Below, piece after piece: positions 26,300 through 35,626 of a stretch of 64,000 nt of DNA. The DNA lies in the NCBI GenBank assembly GCA_903911925.1, contig CAIWFH010000169.1, positions 1 through 64,000 of the forward strand, written 5' to 3'. A program made the translations under genes and the position numbers. The DNA is from an uncultured Acidobacteriaceae bacterium (GTDB taxonomy: Bacteria; Acidobacteriota; Terriglobia; Terriglobales; Acidobacteriaceae). How positions within the stretch are numbered: the stretch's first letter is position 1; each line of letters opens with the position of its first letter. The notes under the pieces were generated by a model. It saw only the letters and a program-made list of their open reading frames with translations, was not told the origin of the DNA and ran no database searches.

Positions 26300-26807
26300 A
26301 CCGTGGCAAACGATCCACTTCGGCGATCAGTTCTTCGCTGGCAACGAACATCCTACGTCACTGACTGTGCGGTTCTGCCATCCCGGTCGGATTGTTCGCC
26401 AATTCGATCATTACCCGCAGCAAGTGCACACCTGTGGAAGCAAATCCCGGGCGACCGCAGCCCCCCAGTCCGCAAAATTCCCTTGGCCAGTTTGCAGATT
26501 ATTTCCCTCCCCGCGCGCAGAATCAATTCATGGTTTTCTTCACTGGCCTATAGCCTCGAAGAGTGCCGGGAGTGAGTACGCATAACCCGTTTGCTGCCAA
26601 TAATCTACGCGTAACCAGAACAGAATCATAAAGTTACCGCGCCGCATCCGCCGCATCCAACTGAAACGAATCAACTTCCATGAAGAATCCTGCCCTAAAG
26701 GGGGGTACCCCAATCCGTCCCGGATGCCGTTGCATCGTGCCCACAGGCGCTGAAAAGCCACTCGCCCGCCCGGCAACCCGAAAGTCACGATCTGTGTTGC
26801 GTTGCCG
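26300..26807. other. Intergenic region, no gene recognised
   Basis: About 500 bases between the zinc-ribbon gene and the convergent mannosidase. Short open frames occur but none has convincing composition or ribosome site. A small palindrome (GGGGGGTACCCC, near 26700) is present. I see nothing else. Confidence 0.5.
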
Positions 26808-29330
26808 CTAAGTCTCGAGCAGCGACACCTCTTTGACTTCGGCATGCGCTCCCGTCCCGCGGCTGACCTTCAGCGTTTTCAGTTCCCACGGCGCAAGCGC
26901 CACGATCTGATCGAGGCCCAGAAGAGCGCTCTTGAGCGTGGACTGCGTCGCGGTCCCGCCGCGCTCCTGGATGCGGATGATGGTTTCTTGCGGGTTCCGC
27001 TCAGCTTGCTTGAGGGCAAGCACCCAGACATTGGCCGGCATGACCTCCAGATACGAGTGCTCCCATGCCTCTGTACCAGAGTGCGCTGAATCCATCACAA
27101 ACTCGGCAGGCGTTTGCAGTTCCTCGGCCATGCGGTCGAGATGCAGTTGGTCATAGGTGCCGCGCGAGCCATAGAGCCAGAAGCGGCGCTCCTGGCGGCC
27201 CTGGTCCTGCCATGCGTTGTTGTCATTTTGTGGCACCGTATTCGGATTATGCCGCGCAAAGGGAGCCGAGCGAATCAGGACGGTGCGGAAGAGGCCGTCC
27301 TTGCAGTCGCAGCTGTAACTGGAGTTGTTCAGCACTGCCACGGTGTAGTCTGCCGCGCCGATCCTTCCCTGCACCGCGCCCCAGTCCTGGTAAGGCCGCT
27401 CGTCGCCATTCGGCACGCGCTCAAGCACCGCACCCGGAACCTTTGAGAAATGCCTCGGCTGAGCCAATGCTGTTGGAATCTCCAGCTTGAGCATCTGCTC
27501 GTGTTCGCGCCAGTCGATGACAAAACGCAGCTCGACAAAATCAAGCCCGGCGAACTGCGCGATGTCGAGCACGATCTCGGAGTCCTGCCACTTGGCGCGC
27601 TGGCGCGTGACGCGAGTGACCGGACCGTCCTCAATCACCGTGGACGAAACGAACGTGGGCCGGCCCAGTTCCTCACGGAATTGCTTGATGCCGTGCGCCC
27701 ATGTATCGCTCGAGTCCTTGATCGCAACCAGTCCGATCGGCCCCGTAAGCAACTCTGTGCCATCCGCCGCCTTGAACGAAGTGATGCCGAGCGCGGAATC
27801 GGACGCCTCGAAGAAGTTCTTGTAGCCTTCAGGCGCGGGCGCCTCGCCATGTTTCAGCTCGAAGACCTTGTAGCCGCAGGCGGGCAGCTCAACCCATGCC
27901 GACATCCGCTGGAAGAAATTCGTCATGCTCTCCGATGGCCGCCACTGAAGCGGTATCTTGCTGCCATCCTTCGCTGCCAGGTGTGTAATCTCGTTCTTCG
28001 GCGATCCCGGCTCCCACGGACGATGCGACGGGTCTTTCTCCGCATAGCACTCGGCCAGAACCTTCCGCTTCCACGGCAGAGGATTGAAGAGAAAAACCGC
28101 GCTCTCTGTGACGCCGCCCATGTCTACGCGCTTAGCCATGGTCTCAAGTGCTTCTACCTTCTCAGTCGTGGCAACCTCGCATGCGTAGCCAACGCTGTCG
28201 CGCACGTCCTGGTAATCGGGATAGAGCGATGTGCCGGCCATCATGTCGTGGAACTGGCAGAAGAGGACCTTCCACCAGGATTCGGCGAACTGCTCCGATA
28301 GGTATGCGTGGCCCATGGTCCGATTGGCTACCAGCGAGACAAGCTCCGACTCGCCCAGTGAGCGCTCGGCGCGTCGATTGAGGAACTTGCCCTCGCCATG
28401 GGTCGAATAGCAGCCGGTGGCGTGGATTTGCAGTTCATTCTTTACGACCGGCAGAGAAGCGAAGGCCGGCGATTGCTCTACTGAACGGAAGAACTCGGCG
28501 AGCGTGCTGAAGCGCAGTTCAGGAAGAGTCGAATCTTTCTGCATTTCCAGAACTTGCTGAATCTGCGCCTTGGTAACCGCGCCGCCATGATCTCCGACGC
28601 CGAGGAAGAACGCACCGTGATCCATTCCCGCGGCAAAGTCCCCGGTTGCCGCATCGCGAATCATTGTGGTGTTCGCATCGTAGTTTTTCCAGATGCGCAA
28701 AGTCAGCACGCGCGAGCCGTCAGGGCCTTCCCACCAGAACAGCAGCGGCAAATCCATCTCGTGCTCCTGGGGACGCATAAAGACGTAGTAGCCGTAGCCC
28801 GCGCGCTTCAAAAGCGTTGGCAGGCCAGCGGCGTGGCCAAAAGAGTCGGGATTGAAGCCGATCTTCACATCCACCCCCAACACGCGCTGGGCATACAGCT
28901 TGCCGTAGAGCGAGTCGCGGACAACGCTCTCGGTGGATGGGATGTTGCAATCGGGCTCGACGGGCCAGCCGCCGACGACCTCCCAGCGGCCCTCGCCGAT
29001 GCGCTGCTTGATCTCGGCCAGCATCGCGGGGTTGGCTTTCTCAACCCAGCGGTAGTGCTGCATGGAGGAATGGCTGTAGCGGAATTCCGGCGTCTCGCTC
29101 ATGCGATTGAGAGCGCTGCGGAAGGTATTGAGCACGGTGTCGGAGCCGTCGCGCCAGGGCCAAAGCCACGCTGCGTCAATATGCGAATGGCCGATGATGT
29201 GCAGAACCTTTCGCCCGCCGGCGGCCGCCGCGGCATGGGCAAGAACTGGAGCCGCGGCCACCGCTCCCAGCGATGCAGCGCCCTGTACGAGAAAATCGCG
29301 TCTGGACAGTTCCTTGCCTTGTCTGCTCAC
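26808..29330 (-). CDS. GH38 alpha-mannosidase, Tat-exported
   Basis: An 840-residue glycoside hydrolase of family 38, which removes alpha-mannose from glycans with retention using zinc. The catalytic N-terminal domain begins HIIGHSHIDAAWLWPW with the zinc-binding HxHxD. FNPDSFGHAAGLPTLLKRAGY contains the nucleophile Asp region, and HATGCYSTHGEGK and FCQFHDMMAGTS provide further zinc and substrate residues. The C-terminal half is beta-rich, as in the family. GTG at 29330 follows GGAGG by nine bases and yields SRQGKELSRRDFLVQGAASLG, a Tat signal. With the fucosidase and GH1 enzymes in this window it points to breakdown of glycoprotein or plant/fungal glycans outside the cell. Confidence 0.93.
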   Translation of the reverse strand: MSRQGKELSRRDFLVQGAASLGAVAAAPVLAHAAAAAGGRKVLHIIGHSHIDAAWLWPWRDGSDTVLNTFRSALNRMSETPEFRYSHSSMQHYRWVEKANPAMLAEIKQRIGEGRWEVVGGWPVEPDCNIPSTESVVRDSLYGKLYAQRVLGVDVKIGFNPDSFGHAAGLPTLLKRAGYGYYVFMRPQEHEMDLPLLFWWEGPDGSRVLTLRIWKNYDANTTMIRDAATGDFAAGMDHGAFFLGVGDHGGAVTKAQIQQVLEMQKDSTLPELRFSTLAEFFRSVEQSPAFASLPVVKNELQIHATGCYSTHGEGKFLNRRAERSLGESELVSLVANRTMGHAYLSEQFAESWWKVLFCQFHDMMAGTSLYPDYQDVRDSVGYACEVATTEKVEALETMAKRVDMGGVTESAVFLFNPLPWKRKVLAECYAEKDPSHRPWEPGSPKNEITHLAAKDGSKIPLQWRPSESMTNFFQRMSAWVELPACGYKVFELKHGEAPAPEGYKNFFEASDSALGITSFKAADGTELLTGPIGLVAIKDSSDTWAHGIKQFREELGRPTFVSSTVIEDGPVTRVTRQRAKWQDSEIVLDIAQFAGLDFVELRFVIDWREHEQMLKLEIPTALAQPRHFSKVPGAVLERVPNGDERPYQDWGAVQGRIGAADYTVAVLNNSSYSCDCKDGLFRTVLIRSAPFARHNPNTVPQNDNNAWQDQGRQERRFWLYGSRGTYDQLHLDRMAEELQTPAEFVMDSAHSGTEAWEHSYLEVMPANVWVLALKQAERNPQETIIRIQERGGTATQSTLKSALLGLDQIVALAPWELKTLKVSRGTGAHAEVKEVSLLET

Positions 29331-29470
29331 GTGCCTAATCCTCCATGGACATTTTGTTGACGGAAAGTCTGTAGCAGAAATAATGCTCGAGCGGCCGATG
29401 ACAGTGCAACCTTGGCCCTGGTTGCAGTTGGGCCAGCCCCACCGCATGCGGTCTGCGAAAATAGAAGCAG

Positions 29471-31423
29471 ATGCTCAGCCTTCAAAATGCCGGAAAGCGG
29501 TTTGGACCGCGAATCTTGTTCCTCGAGGCCAACTGGCTCATCCGCAGCAAGGAAAGAACCGCCCTCGTCGGCGCAAACGGCACCGGCAAATCGACCATCA
29601 TGAAGGTGCTGGCCGGCATGGAGTCGCTGGACTACGGAACCGTGCAGCAGACGCGCGGCATGAGCATCGGCTATCTGCCGCAGGAAGGCCTGGCCCTGGC
29701 CGGACGCAGCGTCTTCGAGGAGTGCCTCACGGTCTTCGATGAACTGCGCGAAATGGAGAAGGAAGTCGAGTGGCTGGGCGGACAGCTTTCCGTGCTGGAC
29801 CACGAAGGGCCCGAGTACGAGGCCACGGCCGAGCGCTACTCCATGCTGCAGGAGCGCTTTCATGCTCTCGACGGCTATGCGCTCGACGCGCAGGTGGGCG
29901 GCGTGCTGACTGGACTGGGTTTTGGCAAAGAGGACTGGTCGCGGCAGACGGATGAGTTCAGCGGCGGCTGGCAGATGCGCATTGCGCTTGCCAAGCTGCT
30001 GCTGGCCAAGCCCAATCTGCTGCTGCTCGATGAGCCCACCAACCACCTTGACCTTGAGACCCGCAACTGGCTCGAAGACTATCTGCATAGTTATCCTTTT
30101 GGCTACATTCTCATTTCGCACGATCGCTACTTTCTGGATGTAACCATCGACCGCACGGTGGAGATTTGGAACAAGCGGCTGAATATCTACCAGGGCAACT
30201 ACACCAAGTACCTCAGCCAAAAAGACGAGCGGCGCATTCAGCTTGAGGCGGCCTACCGCAACCAGCGCATCCAGATTGAGCACCTTGAGTCGTTCATCAA
30301 CCGCTTTCGCGCGCAGGCCACCAAGGCCAAGCAGGTGCAGAGCCGCATCAAGGAACTTGAAAAGATTGAGCGCATCGAAATCCCTGAAGAAGAGTCGGTG
30401 ATCCACTTCAAGTTTCCGCAGCCGCCGCCTTCGGGGCGCATGGTTGCGGAGTCCGATGGACTCAGCAAGAGCTACGGTGCGAAGCAGGTGTTGAACAACG
30501 TCAAGTTCGCAATTGAGCGCGGCGACCGCGTGGCTCTGGTGGGCGTAAACGGCGCGGGCAAATCCACCCTGATCAAGCTGCTTACCGGCGAGGAAGCGCC
30601 CACGTCGGGCCAGGTGAAGCTGGGCCATAACGTAATCAGCGAGTATTTTGCGCAGGACCAGTACAAGGTGCTGGACGGCGACGCGCGCATGCTCGACGAC
30701 ATAAGCCGCGCGGCCATCAAGGTGCCGGAGCAGGCGCTGCGTTCGCTGCTGGGCTGCTTTCTGTTTAGCGGCGACGATGTCTTCAAGCCGCTCGGCGTGC
30801 TCTCGGGCGGCGAGCGCAACCGCTTCGCGCTGGCGCGGATCCTGGTTTCGCCGTCAAATTTTCTGTTGCTCGACGAGCCCACGAACCACCTGGACATGCG
30901 CGCCAAGGACGTGCTGCTTGAGGCGCTGGCGGCGTTTACCGGAACGGTGGTTTTCGTGTCGCACGACCGATATTTCATCGATCGGCTGGCCACCCGCGTG
31001 CTTGAGGTGGAAGGCGGCAAGGTCACCAGCCACGAAGGCAACTACGAGGACTACCTGCGCTGGAAGAGTCTTGCAGACGGCAGCCTTTCGGTCGAGATGA
31101 CGGCGAAGGAAAAGCAGCCAGAGCAACCCCGCAACGGCGCAGCGCCTGCCTCTGGGCCAGAGGAGACCGACACTGCCGCTTCAGACCGTCCCCGCCGGCT
31201 AAATCCCATCAAGCAGAAGCAGATGGAGGAGAGGTGCGCGTTTCTCGAAGAAGAAGTCCCGCGCATCGAAGCTGCCATCGCCCACACCGAGGAGCAGCTG
31301 GGCGTCTACGTCTCCGCCGCCGAGACGCAGCGGTTGACCGAACTGGCCCAGGATCTGCGCTCGCAATTGGCCGCCTTCACTGCCGAGTGGGAAGACCTGA
31401 TGGGGCAACTCGAAAGCGCCTGA
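29471..31423 (+). CDS. ABC-F family ATPase (Uup/EttA type)
   Basis: A 650-residue protein with two fused ABC ATPase domains and no membrane part. Walker A motifs are GANGTGKSTIMK and GVNGAGKSTLIK; signatures SGGWQMR and SGGERNR; both Walker B regions read LLLDEPTNHLD. The linker of about 80 residues between them (ERRIQLEAAYRNQRIQIEHL) is the ABC-F arm that reaches the ribosomal P/E site. The C-terminal 100 residues form a coiled coil after a low-complexity stretch, as in Uup. ABC-F proteins act on stalled or initiating ribosomes; some give antibiotic protection, which cannot be decided here. It is divergent from the mannosidase gene. Confidence 0.93.
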   Translation: MLSLQNAGKRFGPRILFLEANWLIRSKERTALVGANGTGKSTIMKVLAGMESLDYGTVQQTRGMSIGYLPQEGLALAGRSVFEECLTVFDELREMEKEVEWLGGQLSVLDHEGPEYEATAERYSMLQERFHALDGYALDAQVGGVLTGLGFGKEDWSRQTDEFSGGWQMRIALAKLLLAKPNLLLLDEPTNHLDLETRNWLEDYLHSYPFGYILISHDRYFLDVTIDRTVEIWNKRLNIYQGNYTKYLSQKDERRIQLEAAYRNQRIQIEHLESFINRFRAQATKAKQVQSRIKELEKIERIEIPEEESVIHFKFPQPPPSGRMVAESDGLSKSYGAKQVLNNVKFAIERGDRVALVGVNGAGKSTLIKLLTGEEAPTSGQVKLGHNVISEYFAQDQYKVLDGDARMLDDISRAAIKVPEQALRSLLGCFLFSGDDVFKPLGVLSGGERNRFALARILVSPSNFLLLDEPTNHLDMRAKDVLLEALAAFTGTVVFVSHDRYFIDRLATRVLEVEGGKVTSHEGNYEDYLRWKSLADGSLSVEMTAKEKQPEQPRNGAAPASGPEETDTAASDRPRRLNPIKQKQMEERCAFLEEEVPRIEAAIAHTEEQLGVYVSAAETQRLTELAQDLRSQLAAFTAEWEDLMGQLESA

Positions 31424-31452
31424 TTTTGGCTAAAACGGCCCAGAAACGCGGG

Positions 31453-31588
31453 ATTTTTGGCCAAAAATGGAGCAAAATCTGCGGTTGACGGTTACCGATC
31501 AGTTAATAGGCCAAAATTCCAACATATTGAAACTATGCAAGTTGCAAGCTATGCAGGGGTCGAAATATGGCCCCTATTTGTATAGGGG
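31453..31588. repeat. AT-rich tract with two palindromes
   Basis: A perfect 16-bp palindrome (ATTTTTGGCCAAAAAT, 31453-31468) lies just after the ABC-F gene, and CCCCTA/TAGGGG arms (31571-31588) lie before the end of the next gene. They may be terminators for the two convergent genes. Confidence 0.4.
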
Positions 31589-31596
31589 GGTGGGGG

Positions 31597-31974
31597 TCAG
31601 GCGGATTTTCGCGATTTTGGTTCGCAGTTCAGGGTGGCAAGCGCGACCTGCGCGGCATACAGGAGCTGGTTGGCCCTTTTCTCAGGAATCGCATTGATGA
31701 GTATTCCGTGGGCCGCGCAAGCGAGGAAGTCGCGAATGCTTTCATACCCTGCAAGGGTGGGCATGGCTCTGCAATAGGCAGGGCCCGCCGCGTGGGCTGC
31801 GAATATCTTGTCAGTGGAGGTGCCTTTAGTACCTTCCATGTACGCATCGAAGGCGCGCTGCCAGGCGGCGCAGCAGCGCTTGACGGCGGCGCGGGCTTGT
31901 TTGGGGTCGGGTTCTGGCGCCGAGGGAGGAGTGGCCTCGACCAAGGCGAGTTCCGATGCAGACTTTTGGGTCAT
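31597..31974 (-). CDS. Small protein of unknown function
   Basis: A 125-residue protein starting at 31974 with GGAG eight bases upstream. A proline-rich N-terminus leads to a helical core (QARAAVKRCCAAWQRAFDAY, MPTLAGYESIRDFLACAAHG, ANQLLYAAQVALATLN). I do not recognise a Pfam domain. Proteins with a similar YExIRDFxACxAHG core seem familiar to me from other acidobacteria, but I cannot confirm that here. No signal peptide or membrane helix is seen. Confidence 0.7.
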   Translation of the reverse strand: MTQKSASELALVEATPPSAPEPDPKQARAAVKRCCAAWQRAFDAYMEGTKGTSTDKIFAAHAAGPAYCRAMPTLAGYESIRDFLACAAHGILINAIPEKRANQLLYAAQVALATLNCEPKSRKSA

Positions 31975-32164
31975 GGTGGATTCTCCGTTCTGAAAGGCAG
32001 TGGTTAGTGGTTAGTGATTAGTGGTCAGTTTGGCTGCGCTTTTCGGGATGTTTTCATTGTGCGCCGGACAGGGGAAATAATCTGCAAATTTGCGGGAAGG
32101 AATATTCGCTTCCCAGCTTCGCGAATCCGGGCCTGGGACACCTGGCGATGGTATTTTGGTGGGA

Positions 32165-32410
32165 ATGAATCCGCCAGGTCTAGAAAAGCCCAAGTGGGTA
32201 AGAAGTCTTAGATGGGGCTGGTTTGCGATTGCGACGATTGGAATCTTGGTAACCCCCGCAGCAGTTATCAGCGCCGTTCATCTCGCCAGGTCTGACCATC
32301 GGCTGGCTCCCGTCGTTCCCGTTGCATTCTTAATTCGGTTTGCGATGATCTGGCTGTTCTTGAAGCTCTGGTGGGATACACGGGCCCCTAAAGAGGCTCC
32401 AAAGGTATAG
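32165..32410 (+). CDS. Small two-helix membrane protein
   Basis: An 81-residue frame from ATG 32165 with GGTGGG directly upstream. It has two hydrophobic helices (WFAIATIGILVTPAAVISAV and APVVPVAFLIRFAMIWLFL) joined by a short polar loop and ends with a charged tail. The frame is open from 32090, but the upstream part overlaps a degenerate palindrome. Function unknown; it might be a chance frame, though the composition is typical of a small membrane protein. Confidence 0.5.
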   Translation: MNPPGLEKPKWVRSLRWGWFAIATIGILVTPAAVISAVHLARSDHRLAPVVPVAFLIRFAMIWLFLKLWWDTRAPKEAPKV

Positions 32411-32729
32411 GGCCAACAAACTGGACGAATCATCCTGTTCAGGCAATGTGAAGCGCGGATAGATGCAAACGCAGGTCTTTCGACTTCGCTGCGCTTCGCT
32501 CCTGATGAACGGGGCTATTTGAGTGTTGTGGCATCCCCCCCATTCGCCAGAAAGAAGGCGAATGGATGGGGCACCCCGCCCTTTGGGGTGAACCAACGCG
32601 GGTTCATCTCTGGACGTAACTCGCCTTCCGCGAGTTGGGCTGCTCAGGATGACAGTTAATTATTGCTGCGATGCTTTGCCCCAGATTATAAGGTCATCCT
32701 TATTCGCCTTCGTGCATAATCTAGACAAG
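32411..32729. other. Intergenic region upstream of ppc
   Basis: About 320 bases holding a family 2 palindrome (32541-32574) and the sequence CTCAGGATGACA (32644-32655), which recurs at about 47111. The ppc promoter should be in the last 100 bases; CATAAT near 32715 could be a -10 element, but I see no matching -35. Confidence 0.5.
32541..32574. repeat. REP-like palindrome, family 2
   Basis: CATTCGCC and GGCGAATG form an 8-bp stem around AGAAAGAA, followed by GATGGGGCAC. The same layout, with CTTTCGCC/GGCGAAAG, the same loop type and the same tail, occurs at 46971-47004. Confidence 0.7.
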
Positions 32730-35618
32730 ATGGCACTTCTGTGGAATCCCGAGAGTTGGCAAAAGCGGTTGGCGGAGCTGGAGGCGCAGACCGGCGAGCT
32801 GAAAGAAGCGCCGCTGCGGCGCGACGTTCGCTCGCTGGGAACGCTGCTGGGCGACGTGCTGCGCGAGCAGGCAGGCGAGGAATTTTTCGCCCATGTTGAA
32901 GCGTTGCGCCAGGGCACCATCCGGCGGCGCGACGCCGAGGCTCGCGGACTGGACAAGGAAGCGGACTTGCAGGCCGCCAGCGCGCTTGAACTGGTGCACT
33001 CGCTGCCCGTGGAACGAGCCATTCTGCTTACGCGGGCATTTGCTTTCTACTTCGAACTGATCAACCTGGCGGAAACGAATCACCGCAAGCGCCGCCGCAT
33101 TGCTCTGCAACTGACGGGCCAGGCCAGCCGCCAACGCGGATCCTTGATTGGAACTTTGTGCGAGATGCGCCGCGTGGGAATTACCGCGGACGAGGCCATG
33201 GACTGGCTGAAGCGGGTGCTGATAGTCCCGGTCTTTACCGCGCATCCCACTGAGGTGGCGCGGCGGTCGGTAATGTTCAAGCGGCGGCGCATTGGCGAGT
33301 TTCTCACCCTCCTCGACCGCATTCCCGTGCCCGAACAGGACCTGGCGCGGTTGGAGGAATTGATTCTCGCGGAGATTTCAAGCCTGTGGCAGACCGACGA
33401 GGTGCGCTCGCGCCGGCCCACGGTTTACGACGAAATCAAGATGGGCCTCGACTACTACGACGTCTCGATTTTTGCCACGCTTCCTGAGCTTTATCGCGAG
33501 ATAGCAGAGGCCCTGCGCGGCGCTTACGGCCTGGAGATTGAGGCGCACCTGCTGCCGCAGGTGCTGTGCTTCGGTTCGTGGATCGGCGGAGACCGCGACG
33601 GCAATCCATTTGTGACGCCGCAGGTAACGCGCGACGCCGTGCAGTTGGCGCGCGGCCATTTGCTGCTCTACTACCAGCGGCAGCTTGACGAGATCATCGA
33701 CCTGCTGACCACCAGCGCGCAGCAGATGCCGGTGAGCGATGCGCTGCTGGCGCGCCTCAATGCATATGTCGCACAGGTGCACACGCCGGAGGCGCAGGTC
33801 TTTGGCGAGCGGTATGAGTTTGAGTATTATCGCCGCTTCCTTATATGTCTCAAGGCGCGCATTCATCGCACGCTTGAGGTGATTGAGGATTCCGGTTCGT
33901 CCGCGGCAGCGCTGCCGGTGATGCCGTACACACTGGACCAGGGGCAGGGCAAGCTGGCCCAGGTGCTGTCTGCTTACTGTTCGGTGGACGAGTTTATTTT
34001 TGACCTGGAGACGCTGCGCGCCTCGCTCGCGGCCAATCGCGGCCTGCGCATTGCGCGGACGCTTGTCGATCCGCTGATTTTGCAGGTGCGCACCTTTGGC
34101 CTGCATCTGCACACTCTCGATATTCGCCAGCACGCGCGGGTACATGCCACGGCGTTGCAGGAGGCGATTGCGGATACCGCTGCGCCGTCGCTGCCAATTG
34201 GGCTCTCGGACCAGACCGCCTCGGTGCTCGAGACATTCCGCGTGGTAGCGGAGATCAAAGGCGGCTGCTCGCCAGAAGCGATTCGCCAGTACGTGATCAG
34301 TGGAGCGTCAACGGTGGACGACGTGCTTGCGGTGGTGCGGCTGGCCAGGCTTGGCGGAGTTCATGTCGAAGGTTCGGGGCGCGATCCGGGATTTCCACCC
34401 CAACGACATGGACCCGTCGCTGGGGACCCCGGATTGATGCCCGTGCCGCTATTTGAATCCATTGAAGATTTACGCCACGCGCCGGAAGTTTGCCGCGAGT
34501 TGTGGAGCCGGCCGGATTATCGCAAACTGATGGCCACGTGGGATAACTGGCAAGAGGTGATGCTGGGCTATTCCGATTCAAATAAAGACGGCGGCATGCT
34601 GACCTCGACCTGGGAGATTTTTCGCGCGCACCGTGACCTGCACGTGGTGGCGCGAGAGGCCGGCGTCAAACTGCGGCTCTTTCACGGACGCGGCGGCACA
34701 GTGGGCCGCGGCGGCGGGCCCACGCACCGCGCCATCTTTGCCCAGCCCATGGATTCGTTTGACGGGCAACTGCGCATTACCGAGCAGGGCGAGGTGCTGA
34801 ACTTCAAGTACTCCGACGAAGTGCTGGCCGAGCGCAACCTGGAACTGATGATTGCCGCGTCACTGGATGCTCTGGCGCGGCCCAACGCGCGCGACCCCGA
34901 GGGCCACTTTACCGGAGTTCTCAAGCCGGAGTGGGAGGCCGCGTTCGACGAGTTATCGGGCATCGCCTTTGATTTTTATCGGACTCATATTCTCGACGAC
35001 CCCGGCGTGGTGACTTACTTTGAGCAGTCAACGCCGGTGGGTGAACTGGAGCACGCCAAGATTGGCTCTCGGCCTTCACGGCGCAATGCAAGCCCCAGCC
35101 TGGCCGATCTGCGCGCCATTCCATGGGTCTTTGGATGGACGCAATCGCGGCTGCTTGTGCCGGCGTGGTTCGGCGTGGGCTTCGCGCTGGAGCAATATCT
35201 TGCCAAGCCCGGCTCGCTTGAGCTACTGCAAACCATGGCGCGCGAGTTTCCGCTGTTTATCGATCTTCTGCGCAACGTGGAGTTGGCGCTGGGCAAGGTG
35301 GACCTTGCCACCGCGCGCCTTTACGCGTCGCTGGTGGAAGACCGCCTGCTGCGCGAGCGCATCTTCGACATGTTCGACGCCGAGTTCCATCGCACGGTAC
35401 GCGCATTGCTCGCTGTAACCAAGCAGACGGAATTGCTTGAGAGCAATCCAGTGCTCGGGCACTCCATCAAGCTGCGCAATCCCTATGTCGATCCCATGCA
35501 CCTGATCCAGGTAGACATGCTGCGGCGCAAGCGCGCGGGCGAAAATACACCGGAAGTGAATCGCGCCATAGCGGCCACGATCAGCGGCATTTCCGCGGGA
35601 CTCAGGAACACGGGCTGA
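32730..35618 (+). CDS. ppc: Phosphoenolpyruvate carboxylase
   Basis: A 962-residue enzyme that fixes bicarbonate onto phosphoenolpyruvate to give oxaloacetate and refills the TCA cycle. Family motifs are all present: FTAHPTEVARRSVMFKRRR, GSWIGGDRDGNPFVT, GYSDSNKDGGMLTSTWE, FHGRGGTVGRGGGPTHRAI, WVFGWTQSRLLVPAWFGVG and the C-terminal LRNPYVDPMHLIQ through ISAGLRNTG. ATG at 32730 gives a normal N-terminus. One oddity: between GSGRDPG and LMPVPLFESI there is an extra stretch of about 14 residues encoded by a palindrome-like DNA repeat (34396-34432). The reading frame stays open, and active-site motifs are untouched. It converges with the fucosidase gene with only eight bases between them. Confidence 0.96.
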   Translation: MALLWNPESWQKRLAELEAQTGELKEAPLRRDVRSLGTLLGDVLREQAGEEFFAHVEALRQGTIRRRDAEARGLDKEADLQAASALELVHSLPVERAILLTRAFAFYFELINLAETNHRKRRRIALQLTGQASRQRGSLIGTLCEMRRVGITADEAMDWLKRVLIVPVFTAHPTEVARRSVMFKRRRIGEFLTLLDRIPVPEQDLARLEELILAEISSLWQTDEVRSRRPTVYDEIKMGLDYYDVSIFATLPELYREIAEALRGAYGLEIEAHLLPQVLCFGSWIGGDRDGNPFVTPQVTRDAVQLARGHLLLYYQRQLDEIIDLLTTSAQQMPVSDALLARLNAYVAQVHTPEAQVFGERYEFEYYRRFLICLKARIHRTLEVIEDSGSSAAALPVMPYTLDQGQGKLAQVLSAYCSVDEFIFDLETLRASLAANRGLRIARTLVDPLILQVRTFGLHLHTLDIRQHARVHATALQEAIADTAAPSLPIGLSDQTASVLETFRVVAEIKGGCSPEAIRQYVISGASTVDDVLAVVRLARLGGVHVEGSGRDPGFPPQRHGPVAGDPGLMPVPLFESIEDLRHAPEVCRELWSRPDYRKLMATWDNWQEVMLGYSDSNKDGGMLTSTWEIFRAHRDLHVVAREAGVKLRLFHGRGGTVGRGGGPTHRAIFAQPMDSFDGQLRITEQGEVLNFKYSDEVLAERNLELMIAASLDALARPNARDPEGHFTGVLKPEWEAAFDELSGIAFDFYRTHILDDPGVVTYFEQSTPVGELEHAKIGSRPSRRNASPSLADLRAIPWVFGWTQSRLLVPAWFGVGFALEQYLAKPGSLELLQTMAREFPLFIDLLRNVELALGKVDLATARLYASLVEDRLLRERIFDMFDAEFHRTVRALLAVTKQTELLESNPVLGHSIKLRNPYVDPMHLIQVDMLRRKRAGENTPEVNRAIAATISGISAGLRNTG
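34396..34432. repeat. REP-like palindrome, family 3, inside ppc
   Basis: A 37-bp element with CCCCAACGAC and GTCGCTGGGG arms and an 8-nt loop matches the intergenic copy at 47060-47096 at about 31 of 37 positions with no gaps. Flanking bases CCGGGATT and CCCGGATT could be remnants of a target duplication. It sits in frame in the PEP carboxylase coding region. Confidence 0.65.
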
Positions 35619-35626
35619 GGTGTTTC

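Noticed and set aside
26303..26575. 90-residue plus-strand frame
   Set aside because: No ribosome site and a random-looking translation rich in Ser, Pro and Arg.
34381..34440. Frameshift or sequencing error in ppc
   Set aside because: A different frame reads FHPNDMDPSLGTPD here, but it hits a stop at once, while the annotated frame stays open and joins conserved motifs on both sides.
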